Assembly (NCBI RefSeq): GCF_903866365.1
Contig: NZ_CAIPNF010000352.1
Span: 30,491 to 94,490 of the forward strand
DNA from: an uncultured Thiocystis sp.
GTDB taxonomy: Bacteria; Pseudomonadota; Gammaproteobacteria; Chromatiales; Chromatiaceae
Direction: 5' to 3'
Length of the DNA: 64,000 nt
Shown here: piece by piece, positions 36,634 to 47,799 of the stretch
Position numbering within the stretch: position 1 is the first letter of the stretch
Layout of the letters: the number at the start of each line of letters is the position of its first letter
Position numbers and translations under genes: made by a program
The notes under the pieces: model-generated
The model's input: the letters and a program-made list of their open reading frames with translations, nothing else
Database searches by the model: none
Told to the model about the DNA's origin: nothing

Positions 36634-36662
36634 TTGACGAAGAGGCTGTCGATCGGTTAAAT
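36634..36662 (+). promoter_or_regulatory. candidate promoter of yceD-rpmF-fab cluster
   Basis: TTGACG (36634-36639) and TTAAAT (36657-36662) with a 17-bp spacer make a good sigma70-type promoter. The predicted start of transcription is only a few bases before the ATG at 36673, which would leave yceD almost leaderless; no Shine-Dalgarno sequence is visible. Confidence 0.4.
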
Positions 36663-36672
36663 TTGCGCGCTT

Positions 36673-37263
36673 ATGCCGGAAGACATACCTATATCTCTCG
36701 ACCCTTGGCGTGCGGTAAAAAAAGGCCTTTCGTTCGCCGGTGAGGTCGCGTTAAGTCAATTCCCGCGGCTAGCCAAGATCCTTATCGGCTGCGAGAACGA
36801 TCCGCACGCTCGGGCAGTTTGCGATCTGCGCTTCGAGCGCGGGCGCGATGGGCATGCCCTTGTGGTCGGACGGATCCGATCATGTCTGCGCGTGCCTTGT
36901 CAGCGCTGTCTCGGAGAGGTCGAGATCGATGTCGATGTCCTGCTTCGGCTGGCGCTGATCAGGACCGATCAGATGGCGTGCGAACTTCCGGAAGATCTCG
37001 ATCCGCTGCTGGTGGCGGATGAGCAGATGGATCTCATGGCTGTGATCGAGGATGAGCTTTTACTCGCGATTCCGATGTTTCCGAGGCATGGCGACGGCCT
37101 CTGTCGACCTTTGGTGACAGAGGGGGTTGACGTGAATCCAGCATCCCCGGATCTGGCGATGAACGAAACAGCCTTGGCATCCGGTAGCGACACGTCGCGC
37201 GAAGAAACGCATCCATTCGCTTTACTGGCTGGGATCAGGCGTAACCGAGGCGATTCGAAATAG
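36673..37263 (+). CDS. yceD: YceD/DUF177 protein (23S rRNA accumulation protein)
   Basis: The 196-residue protein fits DUF177: N-terminal [20 protein letters not shown], the CxxC pair in [12 protein letters not shown] (near residue 79), [19 protein letters not shown], and the C-terminal [11 protein letters not shown]. YceD is linked to 23S rRNA accumulation in bacteria and is nearly always directly upstream of rpmF, as here (118 bp). Confidence 0.9.
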   Translation: MPEDIPISLDPWRAVKKGLSFAGEVALSQFPRLAKILIGCENDPHARAVCDLRFERGRDGHALVVGRIRSCLRVPCQRCLGEVEIDVDVLLRLALIRTDQMACELPEDLDPLLVADEQMDLMAVIEDELLLAIPMFPRHGDGLCRPLVTEGVDVNPASPDLAMNETALASGSDTSREETHPFALLAGIRRNRGDSK

Positions 37264-37381
37264 GGTTCGCTGGCGATGCGTTACCGTCGGTATTCGACCA
37301 CAAGAACCATTCCGTTTTCATGAACGTTTAGTAGGCACGAACGCGGCTTTTTCTTCGCGTGTCCTGCCCGGAGATTTAGAA

Positions 37382-37558
37382 ATGGCTGTCCAGCAAAATC
37401 GCAAGACCCCCTCGAAGCGCGGCATGCGCCGTTCGCACGACGCGCTCAGCAAGCCGACGCTGTCGGTCGACCCCATCAGCGGCGAGACGCACCTCCGCCA
37501 TCATGTTTCCCCCGACGGTTTTTACCGTGGTCGCAAGGTTGTGGATAAATCGGAGTGA
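37382..37558 (+). CDS. rpmF: 50S ribosomal protein L32
   Basis: A 58-residue basic protein starting [20 protein letters not shown] and ending GRKVVDKSE matches bL32. The start has GGAGATT upstream. The zinc cysteines seen in some L32 forms are absent (the C-minus type). It is placed as usual between yceD and plsX; the plsX GTG start overlaps its stop. Confidence 0.96.
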   Translation: MAVQQNRKTPSKRGMRRSHDALSKPTLSVDPISGETHLRHHVSPDGFYRGRKVVDKSE

Positions 37559-38649
37559 CGGAGTTCAGTCGCTTTGGCATCGTTCGTCTTGTGAGCTCGC
37601 ATCGCGACAAACAGGCTCGGCCCGCGCCGACCTGCACGATTGCGCTGGATGCCATGGGCGGCGACCATGGCCCGGAGATCGTGGTTGCGGCGGCGCTGCG
37701 GTTTCAAGCGGATAATCCGCAGGTCGCATTGATTCTGGTCGGCAACGAAGACCGGATCAACGAGCACCTGGGCAGCGCCTCCCGCGAGCGGATCCGTATC
37801 CATCCGGCGACGCAGGAAGTGGCCATGGACGAATCGCCGTCCAAGGCGCTGCGCGGTAAAAAAGACTCCTCCATGCGGGTGGCCATCGATCTGGTCAAGG
37901 ATGGCGTGGCCGATGCCTGTGTCAGTGCCGGCAATACCGGCGCGCTCATGGCGACCGCGCGTTTCGTGCTGAAGATGCTCCCGAACGTGAATCGCCCGGC
38001 CATCATTACCGCCGTGCCGTCCGTCCATGGTCACACGCATATGCTGGACCTCGGGGCGAACGTGGATTGCACGGCCGAGCATCTCTTTCAATTCGCGGTG
38101 ATGGGTAGCGAGCTGGTCTCCGCGGTCGACGGTATCGCCCGGCCTCGGGTCGCGCTGCTCAATATCGGTCAGGAAGAGATTAAGGGTAACGAACAGGTCA
38201 AGCAGGCTCACGAACTGCTGTCACGCAGCGGTCTGAACTATATCGGCTACGTGGAAGGCGACGGGATTTTCCTGGGCGATCTGGATCTGGTGGTCTCGGA
38301 CGGCTTTGTCGGCAATGTCGCACTCAAGAGTAGCGAGGGCGTCGCCAAGTTCGTGCGTCATTCGCTGACCAGTCAGTTCAAGCGGACCTGGTTTACCCGT
38401 CTCGCCGGGCTGGCCGCAATGCCGATCCTCAAGAGCTTTCGTCGCACCATGGACCCGCGTCGTTACAACGGCGCCAGTCTGCTGGGGCTTCGCGGCATTG
38501 TGATCAAGAGCCATGGCGGCGCGGATGTGCTTGCCTTCGAAAATGCGATCTACATTGCCGAAAAAGAAATCCACGCAGATATCCCCCGGCGCATCAGCGA
38601 ACAGGTCGGTCTCCACCTGGGCAGCGAACAATACAGGGAAACGGCCTGA
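37555..38649 (+). CDS. plsX: phosphate acyltransferase PlsX
   Basis: PlsX converts acyl-ACP to acyl-phosphate for glycerolipid synthesis. From GTG 37555 the product has 364 residues; a GTG at 37591 would give a form closer to the usual N-terminus ([17 protein letters not shown]). Characteristic segments: [16 protein letters not shown] helix, [33 protein letters not shown]. Its stop shares a base with the fabH ATG. Confidence 0.95.
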   Translation: MTEFSRFGIVRLVSSHRDKQARPAPTCTIALDAMGGDHGPEIVVAAALRFQADNPQVALILVGNEDRINEHLGSASRERIRIHPATQEVAMDESPSKALRGKKDSSMRVAIDLVKDGVADACVSAGNTGALMATARFVLKMLPNVNRPAIITAVPSVHGHTHMLDLGANVDCTAEHLFQFAVMGSELVSAVDGIARPRVALLNIGQEEIKGNEQVKQAHELLSRSGLNYIGYVEGDGIFLGDLDLVVSDGFVGNVALKSSEGVAKFVRHSLTSQFKRTWFTRLAGLAAMPILKSFRRTMDPRRYNGASLLGLRGIVIKSHGGADVLAFENAIYIAEKEIHADIPRRISEQVGLHLGSEQYRETA

Positions 38650-39605
38650 TGAAGTATTCCCGTGTGCTCGGGACGGGCAGTCATCTGCCGTCGCGCGTCG
38701 TCACCAACGCCGATCTGGAAGCGATCGTCGATACCAGCGCCACCTGGATTCAGGAACGTACCGGCATCGAGCAGCGCCATCTGGTCTCGGACGGCGAGAC
38801 CTGCTGCGATCTGGCCGAGGCCGCCGCGCGCAAGGCGCTGGAAGCGGCGGGGATTCGGGCGTCGGATCTGGATCTGATCCTGGTCGCGACGACCACTCCC
38901 GATCAGTTCTTTCCGAGTACCGCCTGTCTGCTGCAACAGCGTCTCGATGTGCATGGCTGCCCGGCCTTCGATCTGCAGGCCGTCTGTGCCGGTTTTGTCT
39001 ACGCCATGGACGTCGCCGATAAATTCATCCGCACCGGGGCCGCGAAACATGCCCTGGTGGTGGGGTCGGAGACCATCTCTCGTCTGCTCGATTGGACGGA
39101 CCGCGGCACCTGTGTGCTGTTCGGCGATGGTGCGGGCGCGGTCGTGCTCGGTGTCGCCGACGAGCCTGGGATCATTTCAACCCATCTGCACGCGGATGGC
39201 GCCTATAAGGATCTGCTGCAGGTTCCGGGCGGGCATGGCAATGGGCACCCGGAAGCCGCCTTCATGGAAATGAAGGGCAATGAAGTCTTCCGCATCGCCG
39301 TGACCACCCTGGGTCGGATCGTCGACGAGACGCTCGAAGCCAACGGTCTGAGCAAATCCGACATCGATTGGCTGATTCCGCATCAGGCCAATATCCGCAT
39401 CATCCAGGCGACCGCCCGCAAGCTCGATCTTCCGATGGAGCGCGTGGTAGTGACCGTGGCCGAACATGGCAACACCTCCTCCGCCTCTATCCCGCTCGCC
39501 TTCGATCAGGCCGTGCGCGATGGGCGCATCCAGCGCGGCGAGATGCTCTTGATGGAAGCCTTCGGGGGCGGTTTTACCTGGGGCTCGGTGCTGATTCGTT
39601 ACTGA
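38649..39605 (+). CDS. fabH: 3-oxoacyl-ACP synthase III
   Basis: FabH starts fatty acid synthesis by condensing acetyl-CoA with malonyl-ACP. The 318-residue enzyme shows the Cys-His-Asn triad: [12 protein letters not shown] (Cys near 113), PHQANIRI and [11 protein letters not shown]. The start overlaps the plsX stop (TGATG). Confidence 0.97.
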   Translation: MKYSRVLGTGSHLPSRVVTNADLEAIVDTSATWIQERTGIEQRHLVSDGETCCDLAEAAARKALEAAGIRASDLDLILVATTTPDQFFPSTACLLQQRLDVHGCPAFDLQAVCAGFVYAMDVADKFIRTGAAKHALVVGSETISRLLDWTDRGTCVLFGDGAGAVVLGVADEPGIISTHLHADGAYKDLLQVPGGHGNGHPEAAFMEMKGNEVFRIAVTTLGRIVDETLEANGLSKSDIDWLIPHQANIRIIQATARKLDLPMERVVVTVAEHGNTSSASIPLAFDQAVRDGRIQRGEMLLMEAFGGGFTWGSVLIRY

Positions 39606-39626
39606 TTTTTAGCGGTTCGTTTTTTC

Positions 39627-40577
39627 ATGACACAGAAGCTCGCTGTTTTTTTTCCAGGTCAAGGCGCTCAATCTGTCGGGATGCTCGATGCGCTCGCCGC
39701 CGCTTATCCAGGCGTTCTGCACACCTTCGAGGAGGCGTCCGAGGCGCTTGGTCACAATCTCTGGCAACTGGTCAGTCAGGGACCGAAAGACGACCTCGAC
39801 CGCACCGAGAACACGCAGCCGGCCATGCTGGTTGCCGGGGTCGCCGTCTGGCGGGTCTGGACGCAGGCGGGCGGTCGACCGGCGACCCTGATGGCTGGAC
39901 ACAGCTTGGGCGAATATGCGGCGCTGGTTGCGGCCGAGGCGATGCCATTCGCCGACGGCGTGCGTCTGGCCGCCGACCGCGCTCGTTTCATGCAGGAAGC
40001 GGTTCCAGCGGGCGAGGGTGCCATGGCGGCCGTGCTCGGTCTGACCGACGAGCAGGTCGTCGCGCTCTGCGCGGAACAGGCGCAGGGTGCCGTGCTGGCC
40101 GCGGTCAATTTCAATTCGACCGGACAGGTGGTGATCGCCGGCGAGACCGCCGCGGTCACCCGCGCCATCGCGGCGGCTAAGGCGGCAGGTGCAAAGAAAG
40201 CGCTGCCGCTGCCGGTCAGCGTCCCCTCGCATTGCGACCTGATGCGTCCCGCCGCCGAACGCTTGGCGCAACGGCTGGCGGATGTGCATCTGTCCTTGCC
40301 GACGATTCCGGTCATCCATAACGTGAACGTCGCTCCCGCCGACAGTATCGAGGCGCTGCGCGATCTTCTGGTCAGGCAGCTTTACAGCCCCGTACGCTGG
40401 GTCGAGACGGTTCGTTCGGTCACGGCACAAGGGGCGACGATGGCCATTGAGTGCGGTCCAGGCAAGGTTCTGACCGGACTCTGCAAACGTATCGACGACA
40501 ACTTGACAACGCTGCCGGTCTTCGACCCCAAGACACTGGACGCGGCACTGGAGATGACAGCCCATGTTGAACGATGA
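39627..40577 (+). CDS. fabD: malonyl-CoA:ACP transacylase
   Basis: FabD loads malonate onto ACP. The 316-residue protein has the entry motif FFPGQGAQSVGM, the nucleophile elbow GHSLGEYAAL (Ser near 92) and the catalytic His in VSVPSHCDLM. It overlaps fabG by 14 nt. Confidence 0.97.
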   Translation: MTQKLAVFFPGQGAQSVGMLDALAAAYPGVLHTFEEASEALGHNLWQLVSQGPKDDLDRTENTQPAMLVAGVAVWRVWTQAGGRPATLMAGHSLGEYAALVAAEAMPFADGVRLAADRARFMQEAVPAGEGAMAAVLGLTDEQVVALCAEQAQGAVLAAVNFNSTGQVVIAGETAAVTRAIAAAKAAGAKKALPLPVSVPSHCDLMRPAAERLAQRLADVHLSLPTIPVIHNVNVAPADSIEALRDLLVRQLYSPVRWVETVRSVTAQGATMAIECGPGKVLTGLCKRIDDNLTTLPVFDPKTLDAALEMTAHVER

Positions 40578-41304
40578 AATCGCACTCGTCACCGGCGCCT
40601 CGCGCGGCATCGGCCGCGCCATTCTGATGGCGCTGGCCGAGCAGGGCGCCAGGGTCGCCGGCACGGCCACCACGGAAGCCGGCGCGGCGGGCATTGCGCA
40701 GGCGCTGGGCGATGCCGGCTATCCGGGCATCGGTCTGGTGCTCAATGTCTCGGATCAGGCATCGGTGGATGCCGCGCTGAGCCAGGTCACCGAGCAGCTC
40801 GGCGCGCCGACCATCCTGGTCAACAATGCCGGCATCACCCGCGACAATCTGCTGATGCGCATGAAAGACGATGAATGGGACGCGGTGATCGACACCAATC
40901 TGAGTTCGGTCTATCGGCTCTCGAAGGGCTGCCTGCGTGCCATGACCAAGGCCCGCAAGGGCCGTATCGTCAATATCGCCTCGGTGGTCGGCGCCATGGG
41001 TAATGCCGGTCAGACCAATTATGCCGCCGCCAAGGCTGGGATGATGGGCTTCACCAAGGCGCTGGCGCGCGAGGTCGGCTCCCGTGCGATCACGGTCAAC
41101 TGCATCGCGCCGGGCTTCATCGATACCGATATGACCCGCGCACTGCCGGACGCGCAGCGCGCGACGCTGCTCGGCGCCATCCCGCTCGGGCGCTTGGGAA
41201 AACCCGAGGAGATCGCCGGCGCGGTGGTCTTCCTGGCTTCCGCGGCGGGCGCCTATATCACCGGGGAAACGCTCCACGTGAATGGCGGTATGCACATGGC
41301 GTGA
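40564..41304 (+). CDS. fabG: 3-oxoacyl-ACP reductase
   Basis: FabG is the NADPH-dependent short-chain dehydrogenase of fatty acid elongation. The 246-residue product has TGASRGIGRAI (cofactor loop), NNAGITRDNLLMRM, the catalytic Ser in NIASVVGAMG, YAAAKAG (Tyr-Lys) and C-terminal ETLHVNGGMHM. The start lies within the end of fabD. Confidence 0.97.
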   Translation: MLNDEIALVTGASRGIGRAILMALAEQGARVAGTATTEAGAAGIAQALGDAGYPGIGLVLNVSDQASVDAALSQVTEQLGAPTILVNNAGITRDNLLMRMKDDEWDAVIDTNLSSVYRLSKGCLRAMTKARKGRIVNIASVVGAMGNAGQTNYAAAKAGMMGFTKALAREVGSRAITVNCIAPGFIDTDMTRALPDAQRATLLGAIPLGRLGKPEEIAGAVVFLASAAGAYITGETLHVNGGMHMA

Positions 41305-41388
41305 GTTGAAGGAATTCAATCAGTCACTTGAAATAAGACCGGGAATGGTTGCCGTTCATCGTAGCTTTCATCGGCCGTCGTTTGTCAC

Positions 41389-41394
41389 TAGAAT
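41389..41394 (+). promoter_or_regulatory. candidate -10 element before acpP
   Basis: TAGAAT (41389-41394) in the 142-bp fabG-acpP gap, about 52 nt before acpP, could be a -10 box; the -35 region is weak. acpP usually has its own strong promoter. Low-confidence reading. Confidence 0.25.
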
Positions 41395-41446
41395 ACCGCG
41401 TGGTCCAGCAAGGACCTTTTTTATTCATCCGTGAGGAATCTTTCCT

Positions 41447-41683
41447 ATGAGCAGCGTTGAAGATCGAGTCCGCAAAATCGTGATCGACCAATTGGGTGTC
41501 AAGGAAGAGGAAGTCACCGCCGAAGCGTCTTTCGTGGACGACCTGGGCGCGGACTCTCTCGATACCGTGGAATTGGTCATGGCGCTCGAGGAGGCGTTCG
41601 AAACCGAGATTCCGGACGAAGACGCGGAAAAGATCACCACGGTCCAGCAGGCCATCAACTACATCAACGCGCATCAGGCTTGA
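41447..41683 (+). CDS. acpP: acyl carrier protein
   Basis: The 78-residue acidic protein carries the phosphopantetheine site [14 protein letters not shown], with Ser37. Start [17 protein letters not shown] with GAGGAAT RBS. It is the acyl shuttle for the surrounding fab enzymes. Confidence 0.98.
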   Translation: MSSVEDRVRKIVIDQLGVKEEEVTAEASFVDDLGADSLDTVELVMALEEAFETEIPDEDAEKITTVQQAINYINAHQA

Positions 41684-41774
41684 TGTCGAAATTTCGAACC
41701 GCGCGGGGCTGTGCGATGCACGGTGCGCGGCTCGGGCGCGTCGACTGTGGCGTTCTGAACGATAGAGGTACGTA

Positions 41775-43013
41775 ATGGCAGGCAGAAGGGTAGTCGTCAC
41801 TGGGCTGGGTCTTGTGGCTCCGGTTGGACTGGATGTCAAGTCCTCGTGGGAGAGCATCCTGGCCGGCAGGAGTGGGATCAAACCGATTACCCACTTCGAT
41901 ATCGAACCGTTCAGTACCCGCTTCGGCGGGCCGATCTACGGCTTCGATCCGAGCGAATATATCTCGGAAAAAGAAGCCAAGAAGATGGATAAATTCATCC
42001 ACTATGGCATGGTCGCGGGCTGTCAGGCCATCGCGGATTCCGGCCTGACGATCGACGACTCCAACCGCCGGCGCATCGGTGTCGCCATCGGTTCGGGCAT
42101 CGGCGGCATCACCGGCATCGAGAACAACTACCAGGCGTATCGGGATAAAGGGCCGCGGCGCATCTCGCCTTTCTTTGTTCCGGCCAACATCATCAACATG
42201 GTGGCCGGCAATCTGTCCATCAAATTCGGACTCAAGGGACCGAATTACTCCATCGTCTCGGCCTGCAGCACTGGCTCGCACAACATCGGCGAGGCGGCCA
42301 TCATGATTCGTCACGGCTATGTGGATGTCATGATCGCCGGCGGCGCCGAGATGGCGACCTCGCCGGTCGGTCTCGGCGGTTTTGCCGCCGCGCGCGCGCT
42401 CTCGACCCGCAACGACGATCCCGAGGGGGCCAGCCGTCCCTTTGACAAGGATCGCGACGGCTTCGTGCTCAGCGATGGCGCCGGGGTCGTGGTGCTGGAA
42501 GACTACGAGCGGGCCAAGGCGCGTGGCGCGCACATCTATGCCGAGCTGGTCGGCGTCGGCATGAACTCCGATGCCTATCACATGACTGCTCCATCGGAGA
42601 CCGGCGAAGGCGCCTGCGACTGCATGTTGCTGGCCCTGAACGACGCGGGTCTGAATCTGGATCAGGTGGACTATATCAATGCCCATGGCACCGCGACTCC
42701 GGCGGGCGATATCGCCGAGACTAGGGCGATCAAGCGCGCCTTTGGCGAGTACGCCTACAAGCTGGCGGTGAGCTCGACCAAATCCATGACCGGCCATATG
42801 CTGGGCGCGGCCGGTGGCGCCGAGGCGATCTTCACCATTCTGGCGCTACGCGATCAGGTCGCGCCGCCGACCATCAATTACCATACGCCGGATCCGGATT
42901 GCGATCTCGACTGCGTGCCGAATACGGCGCGCGAGATGAAGATGGATATCGCACTCTCCAACTCCTTTGGTTTTGGCGGCACGAACGGGACGCTGGTCTT
43001 CCGTCGCGCCTGA
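41775..43013 (+). CDS. fabF: 3-oxoacyl-ACP synthase II
   Basis: FabF elongates acyl-ACP and governs unsaturated chain length. The 412-residue protein has active-site Cys in [12 protein letters not shown], His in [11 protein letters not shown] and GHMLGAAGG, and the glycine-rich [13 protein letters not shown] near the C-terminus. It follows acpP after 91 bp. Confidence 0.97.
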   Translation: MAGRRVVVTGLGLVAPVGLDVKSSWESILAGRSGIKPITHFDIEPFSTRFGGPIYGFDPSEYISEKEAKKMDKFIHYGMVAGCQAIADSGLTIDDSNRRRIGVAIGSGIGGITGIENNYQAYRDKGPRRISPFFVPANIINMVAGNLSIKFGLKGPNYSIVSACSTGSHNIGEAAIMIRHGYVDVMIAGGAEMATSPVGLGGFAAARALSTRNDDPEGASRPFDKDRDGFVLSDGAGVVVLEDYERAKARGAHIYAELVGVGMNSDAYHMTAPSETGEGACDCMLLALNDAGLNLDQVDYINAHGTATPAGDIAETRAIKRAFGEYAYKLAVSSTKSMTGHMLGAAGGAEAIFTILALRDQVAPPTINYHTPDPDCDLDCVPNTAREMKMDIALSNSFGFGGTNGTLVFRRA

Positions 43014-43049
43014 TCCGGGTTTCAGTTAACCCATTGAAACGCCAAGCCA

Positions 43050-43589
43050 ATGGTGTCGACGCGGGGCTTTCCCACTGAGCGTGGTCGGCCGTTGCGGGTG
43101 TTGGTCGATGGCCGGTGTCGGGATCTGATCGAGGTCGTCGATCAGGGTTTGCAGTACGGGGATGGCCTGTTCGAGACCCTCCGGATGCGGGACGGGGCTC
43201 CCTGCCAATGGCAGCGGCGTCTCGACCGACTTGCGTTTGGGGCCGGTCGGCTGGGGATGCCATCGCCCGACCTGGAACGCCTGCACACGGAGATTGCCGA
43301 CGCGGCGCGCGGACTGGATGACGGCGTGCTGAAGCTGATCCTGACCCGAGGTAGCGGAGGCAGAGGCTATCGTCCGCCAGACTCGCCGCAACCGCCGACG
43401 CATCCTGCTCACCTATGCGTTGCCTATACCGCTCCGTTCGGATCCTGGGAGGAGGGCGTCATGGTCCGTTACTGCCGCACTCCCGCCACCATCAATCCCG
43501 CGTTGGCCGGGATCAAGCACCTGAACCTAATTTGTTTGCCATGGCCTCTGTTGGACGCTGTCCGGCAGGCCGCTCAAACATCGGGATGA
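43050..43589 (+). pseudogene. pabC: truncated aminodeoxychorismate lyase PabC
   Basis: PabC is a class IV PLP enzyme making p-aminobenzoate for folate. The 179-residue product covers only the N-terminal part: VDQGLQYGDGLFETLRM and the PLP lysine region AGIKHLN (near residue 157). Full-length family members have about 270 residues; after HLN the sequence jumps to LICLPWPLLDAV and ends at once. The C-terminal PLP-binding half is missing, so function is doubtful. Its stop overlaps the mltG ATG. Confidence 0.75.
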
Positions 43590-44605
43590 TCCGTTCGATG
43601 ATCTGGCGTACCAGCCTCTTCGTTTTCCTGATTGCCGCAGGGTCTCTGCTGGCCGTCCTGACAATCGATTATCGCCGCTTCGTGATTACGCCGGTCACGC
43701 TGCCAGCCGAGCGCATCACCCTCGACATCCCCAAGGGCACCTCGCTTCGCTCGCTCGCGCGCCGCATGACCGACCAGGGTATCCTGAGACATCCTTGGTA
43801 TTTCGTCGCTCTGGCCTATCTTCAGGGCGATCAGGTGCGCATCAAGGCCGGCGAATTCGAGCTGACGGCCAACATGACCCCGCCGCGGGTGCTGCAGCGC
43901 ATCACCTCGGGTCAGGTCATCGAGTATTCCATCGTGCTGGTCGAGGGCTGGACTTTCCGTCAGGCGCTCGCGACCATCGACGCCCATCCGCAGTTCGGCG
44001 GCGATGCGCTCGCTCGTCTGACCGACCAGGCCTTGATGTCCCAACTCGGGCGGACCGGAGAGCATCCCGAGGGGCGTTTTTTTCCGGATACCTATCGCTT
44101 TCCAGGGACGACCAAGGGGCTGGACGTGCTGCGTCGCGCGCTGGAACGCATGGATCGGGTGCTGGCGGAAGAATGGCAGACGCGCCGCCCGGATCTGCCC
44201 ATTGGCACGCCCTACGAGGCCCTGATTCTGGCATCGATCATCGAAAAGGAAACCGCCGTGCCCGCCGAGCGTCCGCAAATTGGCGGGGTCTTCGTGCGCA
44301 GGCTCCAGAAAGGCATGCGGTTACAGACCGATCCGACGGTGATCTATGGCCTGGGCGAGCGTTACGACGGCAATCTTCGGCGTGCCGATCTGCGCGAAGC
44401 GAATCCTTATAATACCTATGCGATCAATGGCCTGCCACCGACCCCAATTGCCCTGCCGGGGCGCGAGTCGATCCGCGCCGCGCTTCAGCCGCAGGACGGC
44501 GACAGCCTTTATTTTGTCGCGAGGGGCGATGGCAGTCACGAATTTTCGGGTACGCTCGAGGCGCATAATCGAGCTGTCCGACGGTATATTCTGGGTAAAC
44601 CGTGA
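43586..44605 (+). CDS. mltG: endolytic murein transglycosylase MltG (YceG)
   Basis: MltG cleaves nascent peptidoglycan glycan strands at the inner membrane. The 339-residue protein has one N-terminal membrane helix (LFVFLIAAGSLLAVLTI), a LysM-like segment (DIPKGTSLRSLARRM) and the catalytic region LASIIEKETAVPAERPQI (Glu near 218), then RLQTDPTVIYG and NTYAINGLPPTPIALPG. The start at 43586 overlaps the pabC stop as ATGA. Confidence 0.95.
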   Translation: MIRSMIWRTSLFVFLIAAGSLLAVLTIDYRRFVITPVTLPAERITLDIPKGTSLRSLARRMTDQGILRHPWYFVALAYLQGDQVRIKAGEFELTANMTPPRVLQRITSGQVIEYSIVLVEGWTFRQALATIDAHPQFGGDALARLTDQALMSQLGRTGEHPEGRFFPDTYRFPGTTKGLDVLRRALERMDRVLAEEWQTRRPDLPIGTPYEALILASIIEKETAVPAERPQIGGVFVRRLQKGMRLQTDPTVIYGLGERYDGNLRRADLREANPYNTYAINGLPPTPIALPGRESIRAALQPQDGDSLYFVARGDGSHEFSGTLEAHNRAVRRYILGKP

Positions 44606-44685
44606 GTGACGAGTAAATTAGCTTATTAATGAACCGTTCCTAAGCCGCCTTGGTCACGATGGGTGTCGTGTCAAGCGATCGGTAG

Positions 44686-46427
<1,742 letters not shown>

Positions 46428-46429
46428 AG

Positions 46430-46801
46430 ATGAGTGCGCCCACCACGTCCGCTGGATCGCTTGGCGGACAACAGCGGATTTTAAGCTTTGCCATCAAGGA
46501 CAAGAGCGCGCTCTATATGTCCTTCATGCCGTACATCAAGAATGGCGGTTTGTTCATTCCGACCACCAAAAACTATCAACTCGGCGACGAGATCTTTCTG
46601 CTGTTGCAATTGATGGAAGAGACCGACCGCATCCCGGTCGCCGGCAAGGTGGTCTGGGTGACGCCGGCGGGGGCCGAGGGGAACCGCTCCATTGGCGTCG
46701 GTGTCCAGTTCAGCGAGCAGGACAAGGGTGGTGCGCGCCGCAAGATCGAAACCTATCTGGCCGGTGCGCTCAATTCCGACCGACCCACGCACACCATGTA
46801 A
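46430..46801 (+). CDS. pilZ: PilZ domain protein
   Basis: The 123-residue protein fits the type IV pilus PilZ family, found next to holB and tatD in many gammaproteobacteria and needed for pilus assembly. It contains MSFMPYIKNGGLFIPTTKNY, EIFLLLQLMEE and VAGKVVWVTPAG. Like the pilus-type PilZ it lacks the RxxxR c-di-GMP motif. The start at 46430 is 3 nt after holB. Confidence 0.9.
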   Translation: MSAPTTSAGSLGGQQRILSFAIKDKSALYMSFMPYIKNGGLFIPTTKNYQLGDEIFLLLQLMEETDRIPVAGKVVWVTPAGAEGNRSIGVGVQFSEQDKGGARRKIETYLAGALNSDRPTHTM

Positions 46802-46812
46802 CCTAAAAAGCG

Positions 46813-46954
46813 CAGTCGAACCGCAAAGGACACACAAAACACGAAGGATTTCAATGTTTTGCCTCGATGAGTACAGTCATCTAAGGGATGACTGTCATGC
46901 GGCATTGCAAGCCATTGTTTTTCTTCGTGTCCTTTGCGCCTTTGCGGTTCCAAA
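46813..46954. repeat. dispersed intergenic repeats, copies 2 and 3
   Basis: Between pilZ and tatD (193 bp) lie two opposing copies of the cttcgtgtcctTTGCG-type repeat: AACCGCAAAGGACACAC onward (46817-46850) and TCTTCGTGTCCTTTGCG onward (46920-46952). As an inverted pair they could form a large stem. Copy 1 is at 26600-26642. No gene is seen here. Confidence 0.6.
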
Positions 46955-46994
46955 TGCCAGATTTAGGTGTAACCGCGCACACTCAGGAACCGCG

Positions 46995-47768
46995 ATGCTC
47001 GTCGACTCCCACTGCCACCTCGATCGGGTGGATCTCAAGCCCTATGACGGCGACTTCGCGCGCATGATGGGCGCCTGCGCCGATGCCGGCGTGACCCAAC
47101 TGCTGTGCGTCTCGATCGACCTTGAGCAGTATCCGGCGATGCGCCAACTGGTCGATCCCTTCCCTCGGGTCGCGGTCTCGGTCGGCGTGCATCCCAATCA
47201 GGAGACCAGGACCGAGGCGAGCGTCGAGCAATTGGTCGAACTGGCCGCCGATCCCCGCGTTGTCGCCATTGGCGAGACGGGGCTCGATGCCTATCGCGGC
47301 GAGGGCGATTTAGCCTGGCAACAGGCGCGTTTTCGCACCCATATCGCCGCCGCGCGCGCCTGTGGCAAACCTCTGATCATCCATACCCGCGAGGCACGGG
47401 CGGACACCATCCGCATCCTGACGGAAGAACGGGCAAGCGAGGTCGGCGGCGTTCTGCACTGTTTCACCGAGAACTGGGAGATGGCGAAGCAGGGACTGGA
47501 TCTCGGCTTTTATATCTCCTTCTCGGGCATCCTGACCTTCAAGACGGCCGTTGAGTTGCGCGAGGTCGCGCGTCAGGTGCCGCTGGATCGCCTGCTGATC
47601 GAAACCGACTCGCCCTATCTGGCGCCCGTGCCCTATCGCGGCAAATCCAATGAACCGCGGCATGTGGGCCATGTTGCGGGCTGTCTTGCCGGAATCCGCG
47701 GTATGGATCCGCTGGAGATTGCGTCCATCACCAGCGACAACTACCGGCGCCTGTTTAATCTCGAATGA
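46995..47768 (+). CDS. tatD: TatD family metal-dependent DNase
   Basis: The 257-residue protein has the metal-dependent hydrolase motifs DSHCHLD, GVHPNQ, IGETGLDAYR, IIHTREA, GVLHCFTEN and ETDSPYLAPVPYRGK. TatD-type enzymes (here YcfH-like) act as 3'-5' nucleases and in D-aminoacyl-tRNA quality control in some members. The start at 46995 gives the normal N-terminus MLVDSHCHLD; upstream in-frame codons lie in repeat sequence. Confidence 0.93.
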   Translation: MLVDSHCHLDRVDLKPYDGDFARMMGACADAGVTQLLCVSIDLEQYPAMRQLVDPFPRVAVSVGVHPNQETRTEASVEQLVELAADPRVVAIGETGLDAYRGEGDLAWQQARFRTHIAAARACGKPLIIHTREARADTIRILTEERASEVGGVLHCFTENWEMAKQGLDLGFYISFSGILTFKTAVELREVARQVPLDRLLIETDSPYLAPVPYRGKSNEPRHVGHVAGCLAGIRGMDPLEIASITSDNYRRLFNLE

Positions 47769-47799
47769 GGAGAGACGTTCATTGCTCGTGTTTGCGAGC

